Origin: Allopusillimonas lactea | Lineage (GTDB): Bacteria > Pseudomonadota > Gammaproteobacteria > Burkholderiales > Burkholderiaceae_B | Assembly (NCBI RefSeq): GCF_021653995.1 | Contig: NZ_JAJJOZ010000002.1 | Span: 310,001 to 374,000, forward strand | Direction of reading: 5' to 3' | DNA length: 64,000 bases | Shown: piece after piece, positions 51,637 to 60,560 of the stretch | Layout: the number at the start of each line of letters is the position of its first letter | Numbering within the stretch: the first letter of the stretch is position 1 | Program-made: the position numbers and the translations under genes | Notes under the pieces: generated by a model | Told to the model about the DNA's origin: nothing | Seen by the model: only the letters and a program-made list of their open reading frames with translations | The model's database searches: none

Positions 51637-54143
51637 ATAGTCTGCGTGCAACGGTCCGTCTGCAGTTGAATCAAGCCTTCACCTTTGATCAGGCCCGGGA
51701 GCGTCTGGGCTATTTCGATGCCCTGGGTATCAGCCATCTTTATCTGTCGCCCATCGCACAAGCGCGGCCGGGTTCGCCGCATGGTTATGACGTGGTAGAT
51801 CATGCGCGCATTAACCCGGAACTAGGTGGCCAGGAAGCATTCATGCGGCTTGCCCAGGCCTGTCGCGATCGAGAAATGGGGATTGTGCTGGATATCGTGC
51901 CCAACCACATGGCTACGCACCCCGACAATGCCTGGTGGTGGGATGTGCTCAAACATGGTCGCGACAGTGCGTACGCACGATGGTTCGATATCGATTGGGA
52001 GCCGCCGTCACGCCAGTTGCGCGGGAAAGTGCTGGCCCCCTTTCTGAGCCAGCCTTATGGCCGCAGTATGGCGGCGGGGCAAATCCAGTTGGTGTTCGAT
52101 CGAGACATCGGTGAATACTTCATCCGCGCGGCAGGCATGCGGTTTCCGCTTGCGCCCGGGTCGCTGGAAGATGATGACACCGGTTTGGCGCCCGACTTGC
52201 TGGCTCGGCGCTACGAGGCGACCACGCACGATGGCAGGCGGCGCCTGCGTCAATTGCTGGATCGCCAGCACTATCTGCTGGCCTGGTGGCGTTGTGCCGC
52301 GCGCTATGTGAATTGGCGCCGTTTTTTCGAGATCGGTGATCTGATTGGCGTACGGGTTGAGGATGCACGAGTGTTCGATGCCGTGCATGCGCTGACGCTG
52401 CGCCTGTATGCCGAGGGTCTGATCGACGGCGTGCGCGTTGACCATGTCGACGGTATGGCGGAGCCGCCTGCTTATTGCCGTGCGCTGCGCGCCGCGCTGG
52501 CGTCGCACCAGGGCCTGCGCCCACCAGGGCTGCGCAACAATCCGCCCTGGCTTGTTGTTGAAAAGATCTTTGCCTGGGGTGAATCGCTCGACGACAGTTG
52601 GGAGATCGACGGCACCACAGGCTACGATTTCATGGATCAGGCCAGTGCCGTCCTGCATGACCCTGGCGGTGAGCGCCCGCTTGCCGATGCGTGGAGCGAG
52701 GTTAGCGGTGATGCGCGCAGTGCTGCCGAGCATGTGTGCGATGCGCGCAAGCAGCTGTTGCGGCGCCACTTCGTGGCGGAGCGCAGCCTCTTGCTGCGCA
52801 GCATCGCTCAGGTATCGCCCAGCGAGGTGGAGCACTGGAGCCCAGCGCTGGCAGGCCGTATGGTAGACGGCATCCTGACGACGTTTCCGGTCTATCGCAG
52901 CTATGTCGACGCGCGGGTGGCGCCGCCCGGCCCGCTTCGCGAGGCGATACAGCGCTTTCAGCAGTTGACACCGCCGCTGGCCGCGAAGTCGCAGGAAGAC
53001 ACCATGTTCTACCGCTACGGCAGGCTGTTGTCGCGCAATGAGGTGGGCGCAGACCCTGATATGTTTGCGCTGTCGCCTGAGGCCTTCCACGCGCTGGCCG
53101 CGCGCCGCGTGCATGAAAGTCCACGTGGCATGATCACGACCGCCACGCACGATCATAAACGCGGCGAAGACGTGCGCGCCCGCCTGGCCGTACTCAGCGA
53201 GATGCCGGCTCGTTGGCGCGAGGCCGCCCTGCGCTGGCTCCACTGGTCGGATCCAGACGCGGCGCCCCTGGAGCCGCATCGCGCGGGCGAGCGGTATATG
53301 TTGTTGCAGACCATGATAGGCGCATGGCCGCCTGGGCTGGCCGTGGGAGACAGCGTCGGCGTGCGCGCTTATGTGCACCGGCTGGTGCAATGGCAAACCA
53401 AGGCGTTGCGCGAGGCCAAGCAGAATACAGGCTGGTTCAGGCCTGACCGCTGGTATGAGCAGATCGCGGAGGACTATCTGATCAGCCTCGTGCTGGAGCA
53501 GGGCAGGCACGCGCTGCTGCGCGAGATCGGTGAGTTTGCGCAGTACATCGCGCCGGCGGGCGCGGTCAACAGTTTCAGCCAGATGGTGCTCCGTATGACC
53601 GCGCCTGGCATACCTGATCTATATCAGGGCACCGAATGGTGGGACTTCAGCCTAGTAGACCCCGATAACCGCGCAGCAGTGGATTTCGATGCCCGTGCGC
53701 AAGCGCTTGTGCGCATCGATGACAGCTTGCGGGATCTGCTGATGGATTGGCGTTCTGGCTGCATCAAGCAGGCGCTGCTTGCACGGCTCCTGGGGCTGCG
53801 CCGCGAGGTGCCCGACGTGTTCGCGGGAGGCAATTATCTGCCGCTGGCAGTCACGGGAGAGCGCAGGGCGAATTTGATTGCCTATGCGCGCATCGTGGAG
53901 GGTGAAGCTATCGTCGTATTGGCGCCCCGGCTGTGCGCACACGCAGTGTGCGGAGCCGACCAGCCGGTTGTGCCCGCGGCGTTTTGGGGCGATACACGCA
54001 TAGTGTTGCCGGCCGGCATGGGCGATGCGCCGTTCGAGGATGTCTTGGCGCGTACATGGCGGCGGGCGGGCCCGCAGGGTACCTTGCCTGTTACCCAGGT
54101 ATTGGCACAACTGCCTGTGGCGGTACTGCGGCGGGCAGAATGA
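51633..54143 (+). CDS. treY: malto-oligosyltrehalose synthase
   Basis: An 836-residue GH13 enzyme that converts the reducing end of a maltodextrin into a trehalosyl group. Motifs: DIVPNHMA, the nucleophile D270 in VRVDHVDGM, the general acid in VEKIFAWGESL, and the late TATHDHKRGEDVRARL characteristic of TreY. ATG 51633 overlaps the treZ stop (ATGA). Together TreY and TreZ make free trehalose from glucan, here coupled to glgA. No external regulator is adjacent. Confidence 0.94.
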   Translation: MNSLRATVRLQLNQAFTFDQARERLGYFDALGISHLYLSPIAQARPGSPHGYDVVDHARINPELGGQEAFMRLAQACRDREMGIVLDIVPNHMATHPDNAWWWDVLKHGRDSAYARWFDIDWEPPSRQLRGKVLAPFLSQPYGRSMAAGQIQLVFDRDIGEYFIRAAGMRFPLAPGSLEDDDTGLAPDLLARRYEATTHDGRRRLRQLLDRQHYLLAWWRCAARYVNWRRFFEIGDLIGVRVEDARVFDAVHALTLRLYAEGLIDGVRVDHVDGMAEPPAYCRALRAALASHQGLRPPGLRNNPPWLVVEKIFAWGESLDDSWEIDGTTGYDFMDQASAVLHDPGGERPLADAWSEVSGDARSAAEHVCDARKQLLRRHFVAERSLLLRSIAQVSPSEVEHWSPALAGRMVDGILTTFPVYRSYVDARVAPPGPLREAIQRFQQLTPPLAAKSQEDTMFYRYGRLLSRNEVGADPDMFALSPEAFHALAARRVHESPRGMITTATHDHKRGEDVRARLAVLSEMPARWREAALRWLHWSDPDAAPLEPHRAGERYMLLQTMIGAWPPGLAVGDSVGVRAYVHRLVQWQTKALREAKQNTGWFRPDRWYEQIAEDYLISLVLEQGRHALLREIGEFAQYIAPAGAVNSFSQMVLRMTAPGIPDLYQGTEWWDFSLVDPDNRAAVDFDARAQALVRIDDSLRDLLMDWRSGCIKQALLARLLGLRREVPDVFAGGNYLPLAVTGERRANLIAYARIVEGEAIVVLAPRLCAHAVCGADQPVVPAAFWGDTRIVLPAGMGDAPFEDVLARTWRRAGPQGTLPVTQVLAQLPVAVLRRAE

Positions 54144-54158
54144 CGTGCGGCCCCGCGT

Positions 54159-54168
54159 GGGGGGGGGG
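54159..54168 (+). repeat. G10 homopolymer
   Basis: Ten G residues in the short gap between convergent treY and gdhA genes, outside both coding regions. It is prone to slippage but probably without effect on proteins. Confidence 0.7.
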
Positions 54169-54248
54169 CCGCTGATGCGCGCCATTTGGCGCGCGCCTGG
54201 TATTGAGGCCCGCCCGGGCTGTGAACCGGGCGCGGCACACACGATGCA

Positions 54249-55538
54249 TCAGGGGTATAGGCCGCGCACTTCGCGCGCTTCAAGGATGCGTGTGCATGCC
54301 GTGATGAACGCGGCAGTGCGCAAGCTGACCTTGTGCTCGGCCGCCACGGCCGCGACCGACGAATAGGCAGCGCGCATCATGGCTTCGAGGCGGTGGTTGA
54401 TTTCAGCTTCGGTCCAGAAGAAACTGGAGAAATCCTGCACCCATTCGAAATAGCTGACCGTGACGCCGCCTGCGTTGGCGATGACGTCGGGCACAATGGT
54501 GGTGCCTTTGCTTGACAGGATGTCGTCGGCTTCGGGCGTTGTGGGGCCGTTGGCGCCTTCGATCACGATGCGGGCCCGCACGGAGCCGGCGTTATCGCCA
54601 TTGAGTTGGCCTTCCAGCGCTGCGGGGATGAGCAGTTCGGTTTCGAGCGCCCAGAAGTCGGCATTGGAAATGGCGTCGGCATTGGGCGCGCCGGCAATGC
54701 CCTCGTGCTCTTGCGCATAGGCTTGCAGTGCGGGGATATCGAGGCCATTGGCATTGTGCAGGCCGCCGGTGTGGTCTTGCACCGCAATCACTTTGGCGCC
54801 GGCGTCGTGGAACAGGCGGGCAGCGGTGCCGCCGACGTTGCCGAAGCCCTGGATGACGATGCGTGCGCCCTGCACGTTGATGCCGGCATCGCGCGCCGCT
54901 TCGCAGCCCACCACATATACGCCGCGGCCGGTGGCTTCGACGCGCCCCAGGCTGCCGCCTAACGAGATCGGCTTGCCGGTGACGACGCCGGTGGCGGTGG
55001 CGCCTTCGTTCATGGAGTAGGTGTCCATCATCCACGCCATGGTCTGGGCGTTGGTGTTGACGTCAGGCGCGGGGATGTCTTTGTTGGGGCCGATGATCAC
55101 CCCGATCTCGCTGGTATAGCGGCGCGTGATGCGTTCGAGTTCGCCGCGGGAGTAATTGTGCGGATCGATGCGGACGCCGCCCTTGGCGCCGCCGAAAGGC
55201 AGGTTGACGGCGGCGGACTTGACTGACATCCATGCCGCCAGCGCCATGACTTCGGACAGCGTGACATCTTGGTGGAAGCGCACGCCGCCCTTGCCGGGGC
55301 CGCGCGACGTGTTGTGCTGCACACGGTAGCCTTCGAAGTGGGCAATGGTGCCGTTGTCGAGTTCGACGGGGATATCGACAATGAGCGCGCGTTTGGGGCG
55401 CTTGAGGGTTTCGACCCATTTGGCGAGCTTGCCCAGATAAGGCGTGACGCGTTCGACCTGCTCCAGATAAATGCCCCACGGGCCCAGATGCTGGGGGTCG
55501 AGATAGGAGGGCAATGCATGCTTTGGGTTTTCGGACAT
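54249..55538 (-). CDS. gdhA: glutamate dehydrogenase
   Basis: A 429-residue Glu/Leu/Phe/Val dehydrogenase. The catalytic domain has GKGGVRFHQDVT and PFGGAKGGVRIDP with the active-site Lys. The nucleotide domain has VIQGFGNVGGTAARL (GxGxxG variant) followed by AVQDHTGGL; the acidic residue at the end of the second strand favours NAD over NADP, but this is not certain. It converts glutamate to 2-oxoglutarate and ammonium reversibly. It is downstream of the Crp-like gene on the same strand. The upstream gap carries an alternating purine-pyrimidine tract. Confidence 0.93.
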   Translation of the reverse strand: MSENPKHALPSYLDPQHLGPWGIYLEQVERVTPYLGKLAKWVETLKRPKRALIVDIPVELDNGTIAHFEGYRVQHNTSRGPGKGGVRFHQDVTLSEVMALAAWMSVKSAAVNLPFGGAKGGVRIDPHNYSRGELERITRRYTSEIGVIIGPNKDIPAPDVNTNAQTMAWMMDTYSMNEGATATGVVTGKPISLGGSLGRVEATGRGVYVVGCEAARDAGINVQGARIVIQGFGNVGGTAARLFHDAGAKVIAVQDHTGGLHNANGLDIPALQAYAQEHEGIAGAPNADAISNADFWALETELLIPAALEGQLNGDNAGSVRARIVIEGANGPTTPEADDILSSKGTTIVPDVIANAGGVTVSYFEWVQDFSSFFWTEAEINHRLEAMMRAAYSSVAAVAAEHKVSLRTAAFITACTRILEAREVRGLYP

Positions 55539-55691
55539 GACTTATACCTTGCATATGGAAAGGGTGGGCGCAGCACGGGCAGGAGGCCGAGTGCCGGCAT
55601 GCCTGTCGATTATTCTAAGCCATGGGAGGGTTTTCCCTCTAGTGCGTCCCTGTTTTTGTGGTGTTAAAAAAACTGGGGACGTAGCGTGGCG

Positions 55692-55734
55692 GCGCATGTA
55701 CATGTACATGTGCAAGTGCATGCGCATGTGCGTA
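55692..55734. repeat. alternating purine-pyrimidine tract with a 16-bp palindrome
   Basis: Two alternating runs (55692-55714 and 55716-55734) are separated by one break. The perfect palindrome CATGTACATGTACATG occupies 55695-55710. It lies between the gdhA start and the end of the Crp-like gene, so a promoter or operator role is possible; Z-DNA propensity is expected. Confidence 0.55.
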
Positions 55735-55746
55735 CCGGGCGTGCCG

Positions 55747-56424
55747 TCAGATGCCGTATGCCTTCAGGCCTTCGAGGTCCAGTACCTGTACGGCGCCATA
55801 CTCCACCTTTACCAGACGCGCAGCCTCGAGCGCGCCCAGGGCCTGATTGGTGCGTTGGCGCGAGGTGCGCGCCAGGTAGCCGATCTCTTCCTGTGTAATA
55901 TCGAGCCGCATTTCGCCCTTGCCTGGATACAGCAGCGGGTTGAAGAGTTCAGCCAGGCAGCGTGCCACGCGCGCATCGGCGGCCAGCAGGCGGTCATGCT
56001 CGGCCTTGCCGATGAACTGGCCGACGCGTTCGTTGAGCTGGTGCAGCAGATATCGATTGAACGGGATGCTGTTGTCGAGCAGCCAGTTGAAGCTGGCTTC
56101 GGGCAGGCGCGCGATAACACTGTCGCGCAGCGCAACGACATCATATTTGCGTGCCTCATGCTTGAGCAGCGAACCTTCGCCTATCCAGCCGCCCGCGGGC
56201 ACCCCAGTGAGCGACGCCATCTTGCCGTCGGCGTTCGACACCGATACTTTGATCAGCCCGCTGTGCACGCCTATCCATGCCCAGGCCTGGCCGCCCTTGT
56301 GCTCGACAATGGCGCCCGCAGGGTACTGTGTGAACTGGACATCGCGCAGTACACGCTCTTGCTGCGTTGGGTCGAGCAGCGAAAACCAGGCCGCGGTATC
56401 GCGCAGGGATTCTTTCGGGGGCAT
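55747..56424 (-). CDS. Crp/Fnr-family transcriptional regulator
   Basis: A 225-residue regulator with a cyclic-nucleotide-binding-like beta-roll (about 25-130) and a C-terminal winged HTH (ITQEEIGYLARTSRQRTNQAL in part, LARTSRQRTNQA as recognition helix). There is no N-terminal cysteine set, so it is not an oxygen-sensing FNR. Residues typical of cAMP binding are only partly kept, so the effector is unknown. It is divergent from the acyl-CoA ligase/liv cluster, which it probably regulates, and upstream of gdhA. Confidence 0.88.
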   Translation of the reverse strand: MPPKESLRDTAAWFSLLDPTQQERVLRDVQFTQYPAGAIVEHKGGQAWAWIGVHSGLIKVSVSNADGKMASLTGVPAGGWIGEGSLLKHEARKYDVVALRDSVIARLPEASFNWLLDNSIPFNRYLLHQLNERVGQFIGKAEHDRLLAADARVARCLAELFNPLLYPGKGEMRLDITQEEIGYLARTSRQRTNQALGALEAARLVKVEYGAVQVLDLEGLKAYGI

Positions 56425-56762
56425 GAGGATTTACCCTAGTAAAACGGTGAATGTCATGTCGGTGACAGTTGAATAGAATCGCAGCTTATACCTTATCAGG
56501 CACAGAGAAGAAAAACAGCAGGCGAGACAACGGCAGGCGGGGTGGCGGACGACAAAACATGTGCCGCAACGATGATTGCGGCATCTATGCCGACAGGTCA
56601 TACAACGCGCACTGCAATACGTACACGCCGCAACGCAACAAGCAACGCAACAAGCAGAGCAAAAGAAGATAAGGCAGCACAACCCTGTACATCATACCGT
56701 CCGTGCCCCGGCAACAGCGCCGGCCCGCGCGGCCGGTACGCCGGCAGGAAGGAGGAGACAAC
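56425..56762. other. 338-bp gap with divergent promoters and a short direct repeat
   Basis: No gene is supported. The Shine-Dalgarno AGGAAGGAGGAG is at the right end. A perfect 12-bp tandem repeat GCAACGCAACAA lies at 56630-56653. I see no convincing operator for the Crp-like protein. Confidence 0.5.
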
Positions 56763-58748
56763 GTGGCGCAGATTATGTCTACGCAGTCAGCACAGCCGGA
56801 GACTTTCCCGGCGCTGGTGATGCATCACGCGGCCGTGCGCGGCAATCGGCCCGCCATGCGTGAGAAGGATCTGGGCATCTGGCAAACGATGACCTGGGCC
56901 GAACTGGCGCAACAAGTGCGCGAAGTGGCCAACGGCCTCGCGGCATTGGGCGTGCAACCTGGCGAGCACGTCGCAGTGGTCGGTGAAAACCGCCCGCGGC
57001 TGTATCTTGCCATGATGGCCGCGCAATGCATTGGCGCGATACCCGTGCCCCTGTACCAGGATGCTATCGCCCAGGAGATGCAATATGTGATGCAGGATGC
57101 AGCCATCCGCATCGCCGTGGTCGAAGACCAGGAGCAGGTCGACAAGATGCTGGAGATCGCGCCGCAGTGCCCCGATCTGCAAAAGGTGGTATACGACGAC
57201 CCGCGCGGCCTGCGCAACTATGTCGAAGCCAACCTGCAGTCGTTCGATGCGCTGCAGGAAGCAGGGCGCGCATATGGCTTGCAGCATCCCAATCACGTTG
57301 ATGATGCGATGGCCACCATTCGCCCCGATAGCCCGGCGGCAATGTTCTATACCTCTGGCACAACAGGCAAGCCCAAGGGCGTCGTGCTGTCGCATCATGC
57401 GCTCATTGATCGCGCCCGCGTCATCCAGGACATGGAGCGGCTCACCGATCATGAAGACGTGCTGGCCTACCTGCCGCCGGCCTGGATCGGCCAGAACATG
57501 TTTTCGTATACGCAGTTTCTGGTGACGGGCTTTACCGTCAACCATCCCGAGTCGCCCGAGACGGTGGCGATCGACATGCGAGACATCGGTCCCACCTATT
57601 ATTTTGCGCCGCCCCGCGTGCTGGAAGGTTTGCTGACGCACGTGATGATACGCATGGAAGACGCAGGGGCCATCAAGCGCGCGCTGTTTCGCCGGTGCAT
57701 GGCGCTGGCGCGCCGCGTTGGCGTGCGCATCCTCGATGGCGACACCCGTGTAGGCCTGTGGGATCGCATCAAGTACAGCGCGGGAAATCTGCTGGTCTAC
57801 GGCCCGCTGCGCAACACGCTTGGCATGAGCCGTGTGCGTATTGCATACACCGCTGGCGAGGCCATCGGCCCCGATCTGTTCGAGTTCTACCGCTCCATCG
57901 GTGTGAACCTCAAGCAGTTGTATGGCTCCACGGAAACGTCGGTGTTCGTTTGTGTGCAGGCCGACGGCCATGTGCGCGCCGATACCGTGGGCCCCCCGGT
58001 CAGGGGGGTAGATATCCGCGTGGCCGACACCGGTGAAATCCAGCTGCGCAGCCCGGGCTTGTTCACCGCCTACTACCGCAACCCGCAAGCCACCGCCGAA
58101 GCCTTTACCGCAGACGGCTGGTTTCACACGGGCGATGCAGGTTTCCTGGATCACGACGGGCAGCTCAAGATCATCGATCGGGCCAAAGATGTGGGCAAGC
58201 TGGCTGATGGCAGTCTGTTCGCCCCCAAATACATCGAGAACAAGCTCAAGTTCTACCCCTACATCAAAGAGGTGGTCGCCTTCGGCAACGGCATGGAGCA
58301 GGTGTGCGCCTTCATCAATATCGACCTGGAGGCGGTAGGCAACTGGGCCGAGCGTCGCGGGCTGCCCTATGCGGGCTATACCGATTTAGCGGCCAAGCCC
58401 GAGGTGTACGAATTGATCCGGGATTGCGTCAACCACGTCAATGCCGATCTGGCCGCGGACGCGCAGTTGGGTAGTTCACAGGTAGCGCGTTTCCTGATCC
58501 TGCACAAGGAGTTGGATCCCGATGATGACGAGCTGACGCGCACCCGCAAAGTGCGCCGCGGATTCATCGCGCAGAAGTACGCCGTGTTGGTGGAGGCACT
58601 GTTTGCGGGCAAGGAACGCCAATACATCGAAACCGAGGTGAAGTTCGAGGATGGACGCACCGGCCGCATCGCCGCCGACCTGGTGATCGCCGGCGCCACG
58701 ATGTATCCCGTCGCCAGGCCCGTCGTCGAAAAGAGAAAGGCCGCATGA
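56763..58748 (+). CDS. AMP-dependent acyl-CoA synthetase (long-chain-fatty-acid-CoA ligase type)
   Basis: A 661-residue adenylate-forming enzyme that activates a carboxylic acid to its CoA thioester. Core motifs: FYTSGTTGKPKGV (ATP binding), LYGSTETS (A5), GWFHTGDAG (A7) and IDRAKDVGKLADG. The sequence belongs to a large subgroup that heads liv-type transporter clusters in many Proteobacteria; substrates may be fatty or aromatic acids. GTG 56763 is used because GGAGGAG lies five bases ahead; ATG 56775 is the alternative. The stop overlaps livG by four bases, so the ligase and transporter are coupled. Confidence 0.9.
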   Translation: MAQIMSTQSAQPETFPALVMHHAAVRGNRPAMREKDLGIWQTMTWAELAQQVREVANGLAALGVQPGEHVAVVGENRPRLYLAMMAAQCIGAIPVPLYQDAIAQEMQYVMQDAAIRIAVVEDQEQVDKMLEIAPQCPDLQKVVYDDPRGLRNYVEANLQSFDALQEAGRAYGLQHPNHVDDAMATIRPDSPAAMFYTSGTTGKPKGVVLSHHALIDRARVIQDMERLTDHEDVLAYLPPAWIGQNMFSYTQFLVTGFTVNHPESPETVAIDMRDIGPTYYFAPPRVLEGLLTHVMIRMEDAGAIKRALFRRCMALARRVGVRILDGDTRVGLWDRIKYSAGNLLVYGPLRNTLGMSRVRIAYTAGEAIGPDLFEFYRSIGVNLKQLYGSTETSVFVCVQADGHVRADTVGPPVRGVDIRVADTGEIQLRSPGLFTAYYRNPQATAEAFTADGWFHTGDAGFLDHDGQLKIIDRAKDVGKLADGSLFAPKYIENKLKFYPYIKEVVAFGNGMEQVCAFINIDLEAVGNWAERRGLPYAGYTDLAAKPEVYELIRDCVNHVNADLAADAQLGSSQVARFLILHKELDPDDDELTRTRKVRRGFIAQKYAVLVEALFAGKERQYIETEVKFEDGRTGRIAADLVIAGATMYPVARPVVEKRKAA

Positions 58749-59545
58749 TGACTCAGACCGTCAGGGAAGACCGCATCGGGGAGGTTGTCCTCGATATGAA
58801 AAACATCTCGCTGGCTTTCGGCGGCGTCAAGGCGCTCACGGATATTTCGTTCAATGTGCGCGAGCATGAGATCCGCGCCATCATTGGCCCAAACGGCGCG
58901 GGCAAAAGCTCTATGCTGAATGTGATCAATGGCGTGTACACGCCGCAGGATGGTGAGATCCAACTGCGCGGCGAGCGCTTCACGCGGATGAACCCGCGCC
59001 GGGCTGCCGAGATGGGCATTGCGCGCACCTTCCAGAACCTGGCCTTGTTCAAAGGCATGAGCGTGCTGGACAACATCATGACAGGGCGCAACCTGCGCAT
59101 GAAAAGCGGCGTGCTGGCGCAGGCGCTGCGGCTGGGGACAGCGGAGCGCGAAGAAATCGCCCATCGCGAGTTCGTCGAGAACATCATCGATTTCCTGGAA
59201 ATCCAGGCGCATCGCAAGACACCTGTGGGCCGCTTGCCCTATGGCCTGCAAAAGCGTGTGGATCTTGGCCGCGCGCTGGCGATGGAGCCGCGCATCCTGC
59301 TGCTGGATGAGCCCATGGCGGGCATGAATATCGAGGAAAAGCAGGACATGAGTCGCTTCATCCTCGATGTGAACGACGAATACGGCACCACCATCGTGCT
59401 CATTGAGCACGACATGGGCGTGGTCATGGATATCTCTGATCGCGTCGTGGTGCTGGACTATGGCCGCAAGATCGGCGACGGCTCGCCGGACGATGTGCGC
59501 GGCAATCCCGAAGTGATACGCGCCTATCTCGGCGCGAGCCACTGA
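58745..59545 (+). CDS. branched-chain-type ABC transporter ATP-binding protein (LivG-like)
   Basis: A 266-residue ATPase. Walker A GPNGAGKSS, a modified signature LPYGLQKRVDLGRAL, Walker B LLLDEPMAGM and the LivG-typical tail DIRGNPEVIRAYLG-like (PDDVRGNPEVIRAYLG). It powers import with the LivH/LivM permeases. ATG 58745 overlaps the ligase stop (ATGA). The solute is probably the carboxylic acid activated by the ligase, by context. Confidence 0.92.
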   Translation: MMTQTVREDRIGEVVLDMKNISLAFGGVKALTDISFNVREHEIRAIIGPNGAGKSSMLNVINGVYTPQDGEIQLRGERFTRMNPRRAAEMGIARTFQNLALFKGMSVLDNIMTGRNLRMKSGVLAQALRLGTAEREEIAHREFVENIIDFLEIQAHRKTPVGRLPYGLQKRVDLGRALAMEPRILLLDEPMAGMNIEEKQDMSRFILDVNDEYGTTIVLIEHDMGVVMDISDRVVVLDYGRKIGDGSPDDVRGNPEVIRAYLGASH

Positions 59546-59561
59546 ATCTGCGGAGACTGGC

Positions 59562-60491
59562 ATGGCATTTTTTCTGGAAACCCTGATCGGTGGGCTGATG
59601 ACGGGGATGCTGTATGCCCTCGTGGCATTGGGCTTCGTGCTCATCTTCAAGGCCTCGGGTGTATTCAATTTTGCGCAGGGCGCCATGGTGTTGATCGCAG
59701 CCCTGTGCATGGCGCGCATGTCGGAGTGGATTCCCGCTTCGCTGGGTGTGGAAAGCAAGCTGCTGGGTAATGTGCTCGCCTTCGTCGTGACGGCGCTGTT
59801 CATGTGGGCAATTGCCGTGCTGGTCGAGCGCTGGGTGCTGCGCTATCTGGTCAACCAGGAAGGCACGACGCTGCTGATGGCGACCATCGGCATCAGTTAT
59901 CTGCTCGATGGCTTTGGCCAACTGGTCTTTGGCAGCAGCGTCTATACCATCGACGTGGGTATGCCCAAGGATCCCGCCTTGATTCTGGAGTCGATGTTCG
60001 AGGGCGGTGTGCTTATCAGTTTGGAAGACCTTACCGCGGCCGTGGTGGCGGCGGCGCTGGTGACAGTGTTGGCCTTCTTTTTTCAGTTTACGGCGGTGGG
60101 CCGCGCGCTGCGCGCAGTGGCCGATGATCACCAGGCGGCGCAGTCCATCGGTATTCCACTGAACCGCATCTGGGTCGTGGTATGGACGGTCGCGGGCTTG
60201 GTGGCGCTGGTGGCCGGGGTGGTGTGGGGGTCGAAGTTTGGCGTGCAGTTCACACTGTCCACAGCGGCGCTGCGGGCTTTGCCGGTGGTCATCCTGGGCG
60301 GGCTCACCTCTGTGCCGGGCGCCATCGTGGGTGGTTTGCTCATCGGCGTGGGCGAGAAACTGTCTGAGGTGTATCTGGGGCCCTTCGTAGGCGGTGGCAT
60401 CGAGATCTGGTTTGCCTACATGCTGGCCCTGGTTTTCCTGCTGTTCCGTCCGCAGGGGCTGTTCGGCGAAAAGATCATCGACCGGGTATAG
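59562..60491 (+). CDS. branched-chain-type ABC transporter permease (LivH-like)
   Basis: A 309-residue inner-membrane permease with about eight membrane segments. The start GLMTGMLYALVALGFVLIFK and FNFAQGAM, and the later LPVVILGGLTSVPGAIVGGL, are typical of LivH. It follows livG by 16 bp and precedes livM by 69 bp. Confidence 0.92.
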   Translation: MAFFLETLIGGLMTGMLYALVALGFVLIFKASGVFNFAQGAMVLIAALCMARMSEWIPASLGVESKLLGNVLAFVVTALFMWAIAVLVERWVLRYLVNQEGTTLLMATIGISYLLDGFGQLVFGSSVYTIDVGMPKDPALILESMFEGGVLISLEDLTAAVVAAALVTVLAFFFQFTAVGRALRAVADDHQAAQSIGIPLNRIWVVVWTVAGLVALVAGVVWGSKFGVQFTLSTAALRALPVVILGGLTSVPGAIVGGLLIGVGEKLSEVYLGPFVGGGIEIWFAYMLALVFLLFRPQGLFGEKIIDRV

Positions 60492-60560
60492 ACAAGGTCA
60501 CTCTTTCAAATCCATCCAGGCGCACGCACAGGGCGGGCGCCGGCAGAGCGGGATCCGATT

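Noticed and set aside
52008..53510. 500-codon minus-strand frame
   Set aside because: Antisense to treY, whose catalytic motifs are intact; the antisense product is low-complexity.
56542..56820. Small frames in the gap upstream of the acyl-CoA ligase
   Set aside because: They run across the promoter and the Shine-Dalgarno of the ligase and are made of short repeats.
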